Source: Isoetes taiwanensis (taxonomy: Eukaryota; Streptophyta; Lycopodiopsida; Isoetales; Isoetaceae). From it: DNA of 64,000 nt. Below, one piece after another: positions 46,611-58,037 of the stretch. The translations under genes and the position numbers were made by a program. The notes beneath the pieces were generated by a model. The model did not search any database and had not been told where the DNA came from. It was given only the letters and a program-made list of their open reading frames with translations. Location: positions 584,359 through 648,358 of the forward strand of contig JAJEKV010000048.1 of the NCBI GenBank assembly GCA_021234155.1. The letters run 5' to 3'. Within the stretch, counting starts at the first letter, position 1; each line of letters begins with the position of its first letter.

Positions 46611-47104
46611 CGGATGAGCAAATAAGAGCAAGTATATAAGATTTAAGAGCCGCCTTCGACTCAACTTGCGCTTCAAAGTGTAAGTTTGTTCAATGAGGCA
46701 TACTTTCATGTGAAAATGTTTGCTTCAATGAGGCAATGTCAAAATGTGTTGCATTTTTTACAGTTTTGTTCATAGTTTTGTACTGATTTGGAAAACTTTG
46801 AATAAAATACCTTTTTGGCACTTTAGTGTGCTTGCTGTTTTTTCCAATGTCTATTTTGTTTAGTTTTTGAAAATATTACTATTTCGCAAACCAAACTAGG
46901 GGGGCCAAAAAGGGATGTCAAACAATTTTGAATGGAAGCTAAGTTCACACCCCCCTCCAAAATGATGCCTAAAATTTTCAAATTGTCACACTTGTCACAA
47001 ATATACCACAAAAAGGGACATTTTTGGGGGGATTTTAGGGAATCTTTCAAAGATTCCTTTTGAAGTGCGTTTTGAGCAAATTAGTGCGTTTCATTTTAAA
47101 CTTT
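46611..47104. other. Spacer with a GGAATCTTTCAAAGATTCC near-palindrome
   Basis: AT-rich. The 19-base near-palindrome at 47039-47057 resembles words close to both ends of the 3.6-kb element at 49955-53576 (CTCAAAGATTCC at 50013 and GGGAATCTTTGAA at 53522). Confidence 0.5.
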
Positions 47105-47480
47105 GTTGAAAGTGTCCAAAGCATCCAGGTGGCGTTGCATGTCCTCTGGGGTATATGCGAGCAGGTCAACATCATCAGCATATATGAGTTGCCGGATTAT
47201 GTGGTGCATCAACTGCTCCCCCCCCGTGCTCAGCTAGCCATTCTTCTAGCTGGTCAATGTACAAGCCGAAGAGCGTCGGGGATAGAGGGCAGCCCTGGTG
47301 CACCCCAATGCTACTAACAACGGGCTCCCCCGACAGTGTGAGACGACCGGAGCAAGCCTCGTATAGTCTGTATATAGCATTCTGCAAGTCGACGGGGGTC
47401 CCTAGCTGTCTCAATCTATCCCACAACTTATCCCGAGGCACTGTGTCAAAAGCCTTTGCGAGAGGCATGCTCCAGATATC
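47105..47480 (-). mobile_element. LINE reverse transcriptase fragment (different lineage)
   Basis: Minus strand, one nearly clean frame: AKAFDTVPRDKLWDRLRQLG, IGVHQGCPLSPTLFGLYIDQLEEWL, then LIYADDVDLLAYTPEDMQRHL in a shifted frame. These are the palm motifs A and B and the YADD catalytic box of LINE ORF2. About 375 bp only; both ends cut. Cleaner than the LINEs at 16.5 and 37.4 kb and clearly divergent from them. Confidence 0.85.
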
Positions 47481-47611
47481 CTAAACATGCCTGTATCATC
47501 TAAGACATGACGCTTTATCAAAATGTTGTTTTCTCTTTACAAGAATTGCTTTGCTTCTATTGAAGTGCTCCTATAAGTAGAGATGCATGAGTTAATGGCG
47601 ATAAAACATAT

Positions 47612-48420
47612 CTAGGTGCTTACTAAAACACAGTTCCCAAGCGGCTTGCTTGCTCTAGATAAGTAACTATAGATCAAGTAACTACAGGTTATTATATATG
47701 AGATTGATATTTCTGCTTCACCCTTCAGGCTTTGTGAATCAAAACAATAAGCAATAAACTCTGGCAATGTTCTTCCATGATTGAGGGCTTGGAATCTAAA
47801 GTACCAAGAGCTACAAGAGTTCTTGTCAATTTGGCAGATTGTAGGTGCCACAAGCAAGACATCTTGCTTTTGGGCAAGCTGAGATATTCGTAGACTCAAA
47901 GGGATTGTAGGAACCCATGAAAGAGCATCTAGTAAGGATAGAAGCAATTATGAGAAAGAAAGAAAGAAAGAATTAACCCTCAAATGTTGACTCTAGAGAT
48001 GATGAACTAAACACGAAATGATGATATATTTCCATTAAATGAAGGAAATAGTTGCCCATATGCAAGTTGGCCTTCATTTTTTTATTCCCTTCACACGTAA
48101 GTACACTCATTCTTACTGAACAGATGCATACTTGCGTTAGGGACAATGCAACAACAGTAGATTCATGTGAAGCAAGTCAAAATGCCAGTAATGTGAAGTA
48201 AAGCAAAATGAATGGACACACATAAACCAACAATTGAAACATATTTGATATTGGAAATAATATTAAGTGTATAATGATAAACCCACTTCCGTGTTGCCCA
48301 AATGCTTTTATAAAAAATTAGAAATTTCATAGACTCCACCATTTTACTTTGATGCAATTGTTTCAATTCATGCATTTTATTCTCCCTGGTACAGTCATCC
48401 AACCTTTTCCTCAAGCTTGC
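47612..48420 (-). other. Exon-like frames of unknown family
   Basis: The minus-strand frame at 47947-47612 reads LSWVPTIPLSLRISQLAQKQ and later SWYFRFQALNHGRTLPEFIA; an upstream piece near 48410-48310 reads RKRLDDCTRENKMHELKQLH. Composition is protein-like, but I know no match. A (GAAA)n run lies between them at 47953-47971. A 22-T run follows at 48432-48453. Confidence 0.3.
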
Positions 48421-48959
48421 CCTATTGCTAGGCTTTTTTTTTTTTTTTTTTTTTACCGCAACAACCCAACCGTGAGTGTCAACTTCTGAAAACCAAGCCT
48501 ATCTACATGTCTTAAAATTTGACATGGACATTCGACTACCCATTGGATCTTGATAAAGAAAGGAAGGGTTGAGAAGCAAGGCATGACGTAACCCAGACGT
48601 AACCCATGCTTGTTTTTGCCCTCAGATCCCACCGTTTGCAGTTCTATTTGTGCCCTTCTTCCCTTCTATCCTTCGATATCCAAGCTTCTATAGCCCTTTT
48701 TATTTCGTCATTCTTTGTAAACAGACAAGGTGCAACCACAGCCAAGAGTCACGACTATGGCTCTTGGGCTGGACCATTGAGGTGTGCATATATTGCCACC
48801 TAGATATGCTACGTCGTGGCCAGTATTCTAACACTCCCACTACACTAATGCACACCTTCAAACTAAAATTCTACACAAAAATATTAAAACCAATATTAAA
48901 TTATCATACTAACCAATAAGAAACACTCAACATTTGGAACTCCCACACTCAGTTTAAAA

Positions 48960-49720
48960 CAATATGCTATTGTTCTTGGTGTGAATATGATTTTCATGTT
49001 CTTTCTTCTTCCTTTCTCTACACATAGCGATGAGATGATCTGGTTTCTTGCAATAGCAATAGGTTCTTTCTCTTTTATCCTTGCATTGTGACACAAAAAC
49101 TGAGGCTGCATGGTCTTCCTTAGTCCTTGCCTTGCATCCTCTTTGAGAAGAGCTCGGAGCATATCCTGAGGCTTCAAATTCTTATAGCTTAACAGATATA
49201 AGTATAGTATATCATAAGCGCTTAGAAGCTCTCATATTAAGATTGCCACTCCTTCATCGTCACCAATAGGTGAACCTATATCTGCATACTAATTGGTGCT
49301 ACAAAAAGTTATATTCACTTACAAAAGTTACAACATTGCTACCCGTAATCCGCAACTCCAAAAGTTTGATGCGCAGGAACACCACAGTTGACTAGTCCTT
49401 ATCTTCATAAATTCCCTTCAAAAATTCCCGGATCTCCATCGACGGCTTGCAATCTAATACAAATCTAAATTATCACTTAGACATTGTAGTTGAAATAGTT
49501 TTTGATTGCATCGTGAATCTCCCACTTAGTTGTTGCATCGTGATCTTTTGGTCTTACTATTGCCATCCACTATATCTTTATCAAATCTCTCTCCAGCAAT
49601 AGATATTTGACTCATGATCCATATGTAAAGCCTATCCCCATTAAGCAACCTGATAAGTTGCAGTAGCCATACTTGCTTATCTAAATCAATAAATTTGTTC
49701 CTTTCTAAGCTACCCATAAT
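48960..49720 (-). pseudogene. Copia gag fragment (UBN2-type with zinc knuckle), broken
   Basis: Minus-strand order: LERNKFIDLD (about 49705), TTKWEIHDAIKNYF (about 49530), GIYEDKD-STVVFLRIKLLELRI (about 49420-49340), VVTFVSEYNFL (about 49310), and a CCHC-like knuckle CYCKKPDHLIAMC (about 49060-49020). The first Cys pair is one residue short of the normal C-X2-C-X4-H-X4-C. This is the layout of a Ty1/copia gag. Stops and shifts interrupt it. No pol follows downstream on the minus strand. Confidence 0.5.
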
Positions 49721-49954
49721 TCATTTAGTTTCCCTATGCTTGCTTTTGAAGAAGCACATCAAATCATTGCTGAATCTTAAATTTTAAAGCTTGTTGCTTA
49801 CTTCCAAATCTTGGATCATTTGCCGCAAATTACCTCAAAGGCTCTCCTGTATGTTATTTTATTTTGATAGATTGTACCTTTTTGCTTATTTTATGGCATC
49901 TACTTGCTGACTTATAAGTAACATGTGCATCTTTTATTCGCTTTCATCATTATC

Positions 49955-52900
49955 AACAAGGTTGCGTATTAAACGGGAGCAAATCATTGAAACGGGAGCA
50001 AAAGGAATATTCCTCAAAGATTCCTTTTTTTTTCCAAAAAAAGTGCTAAAATGAGGTAAAAATTTTATTTTGGTCATAAAATTGCATTTTGACCCCCCCA
50101 AAATCACTCATTTTTTTGTGCAAAGAGAAAATTGATTATGTCAAAGTGATACTTTTCCTAACAGTTAGAATTTACATGGAGTGTGTTTTTAGAGAAAACC
50201 ACTAATTTAAACGCACGTCCTACACAACATTTTGTTAGCTTAGATTGTATTCCAGAAAAGGTACTTTTAGGTTACAATGAGTCATTTTCTAATGATATAG
50301 TATTTCAAAGTACCAAAATTATATTCCGGAATACACTATTGCTATTCGAGCATAACAGAAGTGTACTCCGGAATACAGTTTTGTTTTTGCTCGAATTCAA
50401 AGTGTATTCCGGAATACACCTTTGCTGTAGAAGTTTTTGACACTCAACAATGATCTTGCAATTTTCCAGGTTTTTCGGGTATTTGGCATTTTCAATGACC
50501 TTGCTTTTTTTTTATTTCTGCTGATTTGAATGATCTTGCGATTTCATTTGTTTTTTATGTGGGGATACAAGAATATAGTTCTAAATAATGAAGGGATTAG
50601 CGGAAGGAACAAACAAACTAACAACAACTAGATTCTTTGGCATTGTCAATGTATTTTGATGACCTTTCAAATTTTTTTTTTTGTGGATACAGGGTCGTGG
50701 TTTTAAATAATAAAGGGATTTTGATTTTTTTTCTTCTAAAAACCAGGGATACTGGATTGTGGTTGCAAATCATAAGAGGGAAATGTATTCCGGAATACAC
50801 TTTGTATTCCGGAATACGTTTTGATGTTTTTTTTTTCTGGTTTTGCTCAAGGCGATCTTCTTTTGCAGTCCTCCGGCTCCCATTTCAAAGTGGCGATGGT
50901 CTTGGCATTCATCTTCGGCTCTGATTTGAGCCATGGTGGGCCTTCAAATTCGTTTGTGCGGTTTAGGTTTTTGCCTAAGGATCGGCGCTTCTGATTCGAT
51001 TTGACGTGTTAAGATCTGGCGACTTGGTTGGAGCATCGGCGACTTCTAAGCTTCTACTAGGTAATTTTAAGCAGAGCTTTTTCTCCTAAACCCCTATCCT
51101 ACGTGCAAAATTTGGTGGTGGAGTCGAAGGCCCTCTCCTTCCTTTCTAAAAGAAAACATCGAGGAAATCGGAAAAGAAAAAGCCCTTTTAAGGGAAAAAT
51201 GAAGGCTCGATTTATCGAAATCCCTTTTAATGAAGGCTCGATTTAAGAAAACATCGGGGAGATCGGGTTCTGTCCACTTCATTCAAGCTCTCACCTCTCG
51301 GAAATTTCATTCATTCAGCCCCTTTTAAATTTCAGTAAGGAATAAAATGAAGTTTGCTTTTCATTCATTTTAACCAGAAAATGAAATGTAATGACGCTCT
51401 GGATCTGCTCTGGATTTGCTCTGAGTCTGCCGGATCTTTAAAACTAAATAAGCTCTGTTTTTGCTTTTTTCTGTCTAGGTCTTGCATAGCAGTACGTTCG
51501 GGCAATTTTGTGGGGTCGAGTAACATGGCCATAATCTTGCATAACAGGCGATCAAGTAGGTTTTAAGCAATTATCTATTATCATATCTCTTGTTTATGAG
51601 ACAAAGACAAAGACAAAATCTTTGGCTAAAGAGGTATGTTTGTTTTTGAAAAGCTTGTTTTTGAAGATGTAAATAAGCTTTTTCTTTTAAACAGTTAGAA
51701 GGAAGATCATGCAAACAATAGGATACATGAGTAAAAGTACTTGGATCTTGAAGTCCAAGCATTTTTCTAGCACATATATAGATCTAACATTTTTCTAGCA
51801 CATATACAAGGGAAAGAAATGGAAAAATAGGTCGTGCAATAGGGCCCTAGAAAGCCAGAATTTGCCACTAAAGGGGCCCCAATTTAGGAGCAATAATAGC
51901 TTTTTCTTTGGCTGGAGTTGGACAAAGAAGCCGAAGCAAAGATTTAGGTGCAGATTTAGGTGATGTGTTGCAGTTGTTTTGTTAAGTTTATATTTAGGAG
52001 AATCTCTACTTTTTTCTTTATATTCCTTATATATTTATTGTTGATTCTTATCAAAGACTTAAGTCTAGATTTTCTTAGAGTTCATGGAATGATGTTTGAA
52101 GCGTAGATTTGCAGTTCTTAGTATCGTCTTAGTGTGGAAATTTGCTTAAGAGTTCGTTTTAGCTTTTTAGATCTCATGTTAAATTTTTGTGTAGGTTGCT
52201 GGAGATGATATGCATATTTCGAAATATAGAATCTGGAGCCTCGAAAGTGACATACACAGAGAATGCAGCCATTCAAATAACTTGACTGGTAGAAGAATGT
52301 TTTGGAGAGAAAATTGACCTGAATCCCAAGCAACAAACTTCAATGCTGTGATATGCCTTTAGCTATAGTAAATTGATCTCATTGTTGTAATATGCCTTTA
52401 ACTGAGATAAAGGTCCACGTCATATTGATCTCAATGTTGTGCCTTTAACTGTGATATTGATATGGACATTATGCTGGACAATCCCAAGTATCAACTCCAC
52501 AATGGAATAACCAAAAGAAAAATGCCTTAACTCAATAAATTGCTAGTAGATAACAAGTATATTAACTAATTTTCTAATGCTTTCTATGTTGTTAAGAAAG
52601 TAAAAAAATGATCTAAATCTTTCTTTTGTATGTACATAAAAATTTCTTAAAAGAACTTCACTTGTTTTTATTTTCAGGACGAAAGCTAAGAATTCAAATG
52701 CCATCAAGTCTCATTTGCAGCAAAAAATTTAACCGCAGTACTTACAGGAAATTCATTCTTGCATATTTTGAAACCTTTAATGTGAACATTTTAAAACAAT
52801 ATTTCTTGGTTTGTAAAGGTCTCGTGTTATTGTGCATTCTATGGAACGTTATTCGAAATGATGCTCTTGGGGTGTATTTCGGAATAGTGTAAGAAATTTA

Positions 52901-53576
52901 ATAGGCAATATGTTATTCCCGAATACACGTTCAATTTCTTGTAAAGCAAAGCTATATTTCTGAATATATATTTGCTTTCTCAGTTAATCAAAAGTGTATT
53001 CGGGAATACACTTTTGCTTTTTCTAAAAATCCAAAGTGTGTTCTCGAGTACAGGTTTGTTCTTTAAAAAAACCCCTGATCCAAGAACTTTTATTAGAAAA
53101 CCCCTGATCCAAGTACTTGGTTACTTTTTTGTTTTTTATTCAGCCAATGGAACGTCATAACATCTCAAACGTGTTTGATGGCATAACTAATCGTGGAGAC
53201 TTGGGACAGATAATCAGTTGCAACGTCTAATGAGCGTATTGTTTAATACGCACCAAATTTTGAGGGTGCCAAATTATGTACCGAAAAACATCAAAGAAAT
53301 AAAAATTATTTTTTCTTCTCTATTTTGATGTTTTTGATATCTCACTTTCAGAGATTATGTATTCATGTCTATATTTTGCCATTTCAAGTGTGTTTGTTTG
53401 CAAAAACAAACTTGTCACTTAATGAAGAGCCAAAATGAGGGGGAAAAAAAAAACTGAACCTTTTCAAATTCTCAAGTTTATCCAAAAAAGGCCAATTTTA
53501 AGAGCATGGTGTTTTTTTAAAGGGAATCTTTGAAACGGGAGTTCTGCAACACTCCCGTTTAATTTGCAACCTTGTT
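49955..53576. mobile_element. 3.6-kb non-autonomous TIR element with TCCGGA palindromes
   Basis: The left end (49955-49979, starting AACAAGGTTGC) is the reverse complement of the right end (53552-53576) over 25 bp with two mismatches. TATC (or TTATC) stands on both sides (49951-49954 and 53577-53580), giving a 4-5 bp target duplication. Near both ends lie GAAACGGGAG and AAGATTCC words in inverted order. Subterminal blocks (50240-50420, 50784-50818, 52870-53011) hold about nine copies of the palindrome GTGTATTCCGGAATACAC. I see no transposase; the longest frames are under 100 codons without motifs. The superfamily is unresolved. Confidence 0.8.
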
Positions 53577-53607
53577 TATCTCATATGGATTATGAATCAG
53601 AATACAT

Positions 53608-54993
53608 CTAGAAAGATGGTCTCGACTTGTAGGCTTCAATTACATCTTGCAAGCAGGTGGGTATCTTCACCACAATGATATGATTGAAGCCGGCCTTCTT
53701 GAGGAGCTCCATCCACTCCTTCTCTGTTCTGTCCATCCCATTCTCCGTCACCGTTGACAACACCAAGTCAAATGCAATCTTGAGGTCATCAAAAGGGCCT
53801 TTAATGGAAGGCTCCATGATAACATCTACGATGATAACCTTGCCACCCTCTGGAAGTGCATTGTAGCAATGCCTCAATGTCTTGAGGGCATGCTCATCAT
53901 CGATATGCAAAGCTGCCTACAAAAAGTAAAAACAAATGTTCTTGTATTGCTCAATATGTGATATAGATGGAAACAAATCCTAATGTAAAATATTAATGCA
54001 TAAACTACAAAACAAATACTAATGTAAAATATGAATGTTTAAACTACGAAAGTATATAGTATTAGACAGAAACAAAATAAGAATGTCCAAAAGTGACGTT
54101 TAATCTGTTTGGGTTTTAAATAAAACAACTTTGGTGCCAAAAGGGACGGTTGTTACCTTCATGAGATAAGCATCTCCTATAGGTACTCCCTCAAACATGT
54201 CACCGGCTACATGCTCAACACCTGATTAGACAACCAAGGTTGACATCACGAACATGAGTAGGACATCTCTTAGAGGTCATCAATCATTTCTGTGATAATT
54301 CTTATTACCACCACTTCATTGAAAAAAATAGAAACTGCACCCACCTGGAATTGTTGGTGCATGTTCAATTACATGAAGCAAGTCAAAGTTAATCCCTTTG
54401 ATGTGAGGATAGGCAGCTACAACACGGCCAACATCGGTCCCTATAGATCCAGCAACATCCACAAGAACGTGATGAACGCCCTTGAAGCCATCATAGTGCT
54501 CAAGAATCTCGGTCATGGTGACGTTAGACATGGAAACCATGGCATGGGCAAAAGTGTGTGCAACTTGGGGAGAATCTTGCATGTAAGAGTACAAAGGTTT
54601 ACCCTTGGCCCTAACGTAAGGAGAAGGGCCACCATGGAGAATAGCATCGGCCAGATGGTGCCAACCAGCAGTAAGGTGCTCATCCTGGGCCAAGGAGAGG
54701 CCTGCAAACTGGGAATCGCTCAGCAGCCGCGACATTTCGGTCAGCCCGTAGCGATCCTCTTCATCCTTGCTGAACAGTCCCTTCGTGGTCAGGAATTTCA
54801 TGAGGCGTTTGAGGTACCCAATCTGCACGTTAGTGCCTGCCAGCTCCAACCCAATTTCCTCTATCGTCATTGCTCTTCCTGTCTTCATCAAAATCTCTGG
54901 AATTCCCAATACCACTGCAGCTCTCATGCCAAAGCTGCAGCTGTGTCCTATTGCCATCTCCCATAGTCTTGCAATCAGCTCTGCCTTTTCCAT
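53608..54993 (-). CDS. Plant class II (COMT-type) O-methyltransferase, three exons
   Basis: The family moves a methyl group from S-adenosylmethionine to hydroxyls of phenolics (caffeate, flavonoids and related compounds) in the cytosol. Exons on the minus strand: 54993-54345, 54221-54157, 53916-53608. All junctions are GT-AG and the frame joins to 340 codons, near the family's 340-370. N-terminal dimerisation domain (LIARLWEMAIGHSCSFGMRAA, residues 5-25); AdoMet-binding core LVDVAGSIGTDVGRVV (about 185-200; the usual VGGGxG is altered to VAGSIG); GINFDLLHVI; VEHVAGDMFEGVP (about 217-230); LHIDDEHALKTLRHC with the probable catalytic His; GGKVIIVD; KKAGF near the end. The ATG at 54991-54993 is the only one before the conserved domain; upstream in frame is a TGA. 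The substrate cannot be told. It is divergently paired with the BAHD gene. Confidence 0.92.
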
Positions 54994-55596
54994 AACGTAG
55001 TTACTAAGCTGGAAAATTTTCTCAAATGTCACTGCAGCTCAATCTTATGAATAAGAACACACAGCACACGAGGAACACGTGAAGAGCTGAAGAGTCTAAC
55101 TTAGTACTTCACCACTTAATAACATGCTGGTGGCCACTTGCACCCATGTGAAGAGCTGACGATTCTACAGTAAGTATTTCACCACTTAAAACCATGCTGG
55201 CGCCCACTTGCACCCATGTGAAGAGCTGACGAGTTTACTTAACTTATTTTAAATTTTCGCTCAGTGCATGTGAAAAAGAATCAAAACTGCATTATCGAGA
55301 AGGACGTGAGCAGACAAGAGTAAGACTGGATCCTCCGATCTCAAGAAGAATGCTTCAGTTTATGCTTTAAATAGCATTCTTACTTTATATCTGAAAGTGT
55401 CTTACAGGTTTTGAAAAACAACACTAAAGGCCGGAATATATCCTTACTTTTTCTCAGAACTGTGCCCTTCTTTAATAAGACGTTTTCGATGAAAATTCAG
55501 ATTCAAAGCTGTACATTGAACAGTAACTTGATTCAAAGCTGTACATTGAACAGTGTGACTCCGAGGCAAAGTTGCAAAGCTCTAAGTTAACATAGA
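54994..55596. promoter_or_regulatory. Shared upstream region of the OMT/BAHD pair, with tandem repeats
   Basis: The two start codons face away from each other across about 600 bp. A 69-70-bp unit starting GTGAAGAGCTGA is repeated 2.2 times (55079-55234). Closer to the BAHD start a 30-bp unit (GATTCAAAGCTGTACATTGA...) is perfectly doubled apart from its end (55500-55559). Such repeats could hold shared control sites; that is inference. Confidence 0.6.
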
Positions 55597-57067
55597 ATGG
55601 GTTCTGTTGCTCCGCTGCGTGTTGAGGATCTGACTGTGGAGCTGCAAAGTCGTGTGTTAGTTGTTTCTAGCTCAGCAAAAAATACAGCCAATGGAAGCCT
55701 CTTCCTCTCCAACATCGACCAACAGGTGTTCTTCGGTGTGGAGCAGGTTTTCTTCTACCAGTCCGGTCCGGTCGGAGTTGCGGAAATTATTCGCAAGGCG
55801 TTAGCAGAGGTCCTAGTGCATTACTACTTTGCAGCAGGAAGGTTCAAGTTCAACAAGGAGGAGAGCCGGCTAGAGCTTGAGTGCAACTCGGCCGGAGTAC
55901 CGTTTGCGAGCGCCCGGTCCCAACAATCCATTTGCGAGCTGGGCGATCTCACCGATCCAAATCCCGTTTTCAGCAAGCTCATTCTCTATCCTCACAACGT
56001 CAACTCCATCCCCGACGTCCCACCACTAACCGTTCAGGTTAACTTAACTTAATGCACAACTTATGCATCCTTAATGCACAACTTATGCGTCCTTCGCCAT
56101 TCACCTTACATTGCATGTCCTCATGAGTAACTATCTTACGTAACTCTTTGTTTATTTTATGAATTCCAGGTGACCACCTTCATTTTGTGGTGGATTTCTT
56201 GATCCGGGTTCTACGTGCCCCGCCATAGCTTGTTTGACGGTCTCATCGGGTTCGAATTCCACTACAATCTCGCGTTGGCCACCCAAGGCAAAGGCATGCA
56301 ATCATTCCCCAAGTTTAAAGAACCCAACCCCGAGCCCATTTCCCTCCATGCCCAACTCTTCAACACCGAGATCATTCCCATGCCACCATCACCTACATAC
56401 CATATGTTTCATTCCTCCTACAAAGAAACTACCTCCAACAATAATCTAGTCTTCAAGGCGTTCTCGGTCAGCCGGCTTCCTCGACCGCTTTGAAGAAGAA
56501 TGCCATGATGATGGGCACATTATGAAGCTGCACTAGCTTTGAGGTACTTGCGCCCACATCGGCGGCGAGGACCCGATCCATGAACATGGATCCACATAAA
56601 CCATCTAAACTCTTCTTAGTGGGAAATATCCGCCACAAGGTTAATCCACCACTTCATAAAGACTTACGTCGTGGGAATGGAGTGGTCGCTCTGGTCTTGT
56701 AGGCGTAAAATCTAGTGATGTCATGCAAAATTCACTTTCGTTTTGCCTCATGAAGGTGAAGGAGATTCTAGCTTGTTTGGAGGATCCAGTATGTGACATA
56801 TGTTGTGGACCTCATGAAGTTGATTTCGGGGCATCGATGATGTGTTGGGAGGTTTGATTATCCTTTGCATGGGTCAAGATTCCTTTTCATGAGCTGGATT
56901 TTGGGTGGGGAAAGCCGTTGTATGTCGCTCCTATAGCAAACAATAGGCAGGAGTATGTGTTGCTTGTTTCCAGCTGCAAGGAAAAGGGTGGGATTAATGT
57001 GTTCGCAGGACTCGAGCAAAATCAAATGGAGAAATTTCAAACACTATTTTGGAATGTAAAAGGTTGA
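55597..57067 (+). CDS. BAHD acyltransferase, two exons, second exon frames broken
   Basis: BAHD enzymes transfer acyl groups from CoA thioesters to alcohols or amines in the cytosol. Exon 1 (55597-56037, 147 codons, clean) starts MGSVAPLRVEDLTVEL and contains AGRFKFNKEESRLELECNSAG, ending PPLTVQ. The intron is 56038-56169 (GT...AG); an intron just before the catalytic motif is common in this family. Exon 2 starts VTTF, then breaks within the expected CGGF, and resumes with the catalytic HSLFDG (HxxxD; about 56222). Later pieces: SCTSFEVLA (about 56525), VGNIRHKVNPPL (about 56620-56655), SSDVMQNSLSFCLMKVKEIL (about 56715-56770), WVKIPFHELDFGWGKPLY (structural DFGWG motif, about 56870-56925), and the stop at 57065-57067. 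At least four small indels break exon 2. Either a young pseudogene or sequence error; every family motif is present. Confidence 0.85.
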
Positions 57068-57230
57068 TGATTTTGAGATGTGCATTTTGAGTTAAAAGAG
57101 GTGTTTTCTTTTCTTTCTATTTTGATTAAAAACAATGCCCAGGGTTGTTGGGCATATATGACGTAGTAGACAAAACTTTGATTTATTCAGATTTATTAGA
57201 TAACACTTCAAGGATGCCATTATAAGAATA

Positions 57231-57262
57231 CTAGTAATGGTGCCTAGCGTTGCTGGGCTATA
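57231..57262 (-). mobile_element. Helitron-type 3' terminus (copy B)
   Basis: Minus strand: hairpin GCCCAGCAACGCTAGGC (57242-57258, one mismatch), seven bases, CTAG (57231-57234), host T. This is the standard Helitron end. It lies about 165 bp after the BAHD stop. The 5' TC end was not found. Confidence 0.7.
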
Positions 57263-58037
57263 ACGCAATTATTGGATTCAACATTGTAGGATTAGTGGAG
57301 GATGAATGGTGTGCAATTTGGACTTCAACTTCTGTATAATGCTTTATATCATGGAGACCTTGATTGCCTTTATATTATTATTTTCTTTTCCCTTTACATT
57401 ATGTAGCTCAATTTTGACACTCAGAGCTATTTCTTCCTCTTTTTTTTTGCCTTTGTTTACTCAATGCGTCATTGAAAGTGGTCGAGGTTAAAATGGTTGT
57501 ATGCCATTAGAAAGCCATGTGAACTAACTTGCAAAAAATTGTTGAGTTTTGTGTTGCTCATTTGGATTAGATGTGTACACATGTCCACATAGATTGGAGA
57601 CGCTACTTGCAAATAGATTGCATTATAGAAGGGTGTTGATGGACATTCATGGAAATGGCCTTGGTAGTGAAATAACATTATTGGAATTGCATTAGTCTAA
57701 GGGTGTTGAGAAGAGCATGCATAGTATCATAATGGGATAGCTTTATTAAGATGCATAGATAGGAAATTTTGAGAGTGCAAATAATGATCCAAGGTTTTTT
57801 AGTATACCATTATTTACACTTTTTTGTTTATGTTCGTAACTCTCGTCCATGTCTATGAGGTTTCTCAATGACTCTCCCTGACCACTTTGTTGGTTTTTTT
57901 TGTTTGAAATTAGGTTGGCCGTCGCATAGGGATTTCTTTGCTCCAAGCTTCACCAGAACCATCAGATTTGTAGCAGACAAAATTGGAAGTTTTGTGATTA
58001 TCCTAAGAGTGCACACATGGTGGATCTACGAACCTGG

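Noticed and set aside
54316-54966. Long plus-strand frame (224 codons) opposite the O-methyltransferase
   Set aside because: Shadow of the spliced minus-strand methyltransferase exon, which carries all family motifs.
55030-55032. GTG as the O-methyltransferase start, 13 codons upstream of the ATG
   Set aside because: Plant nuclear genes start at ATG almost always; the ATG at 54991-54993 precedes the conserved domain.
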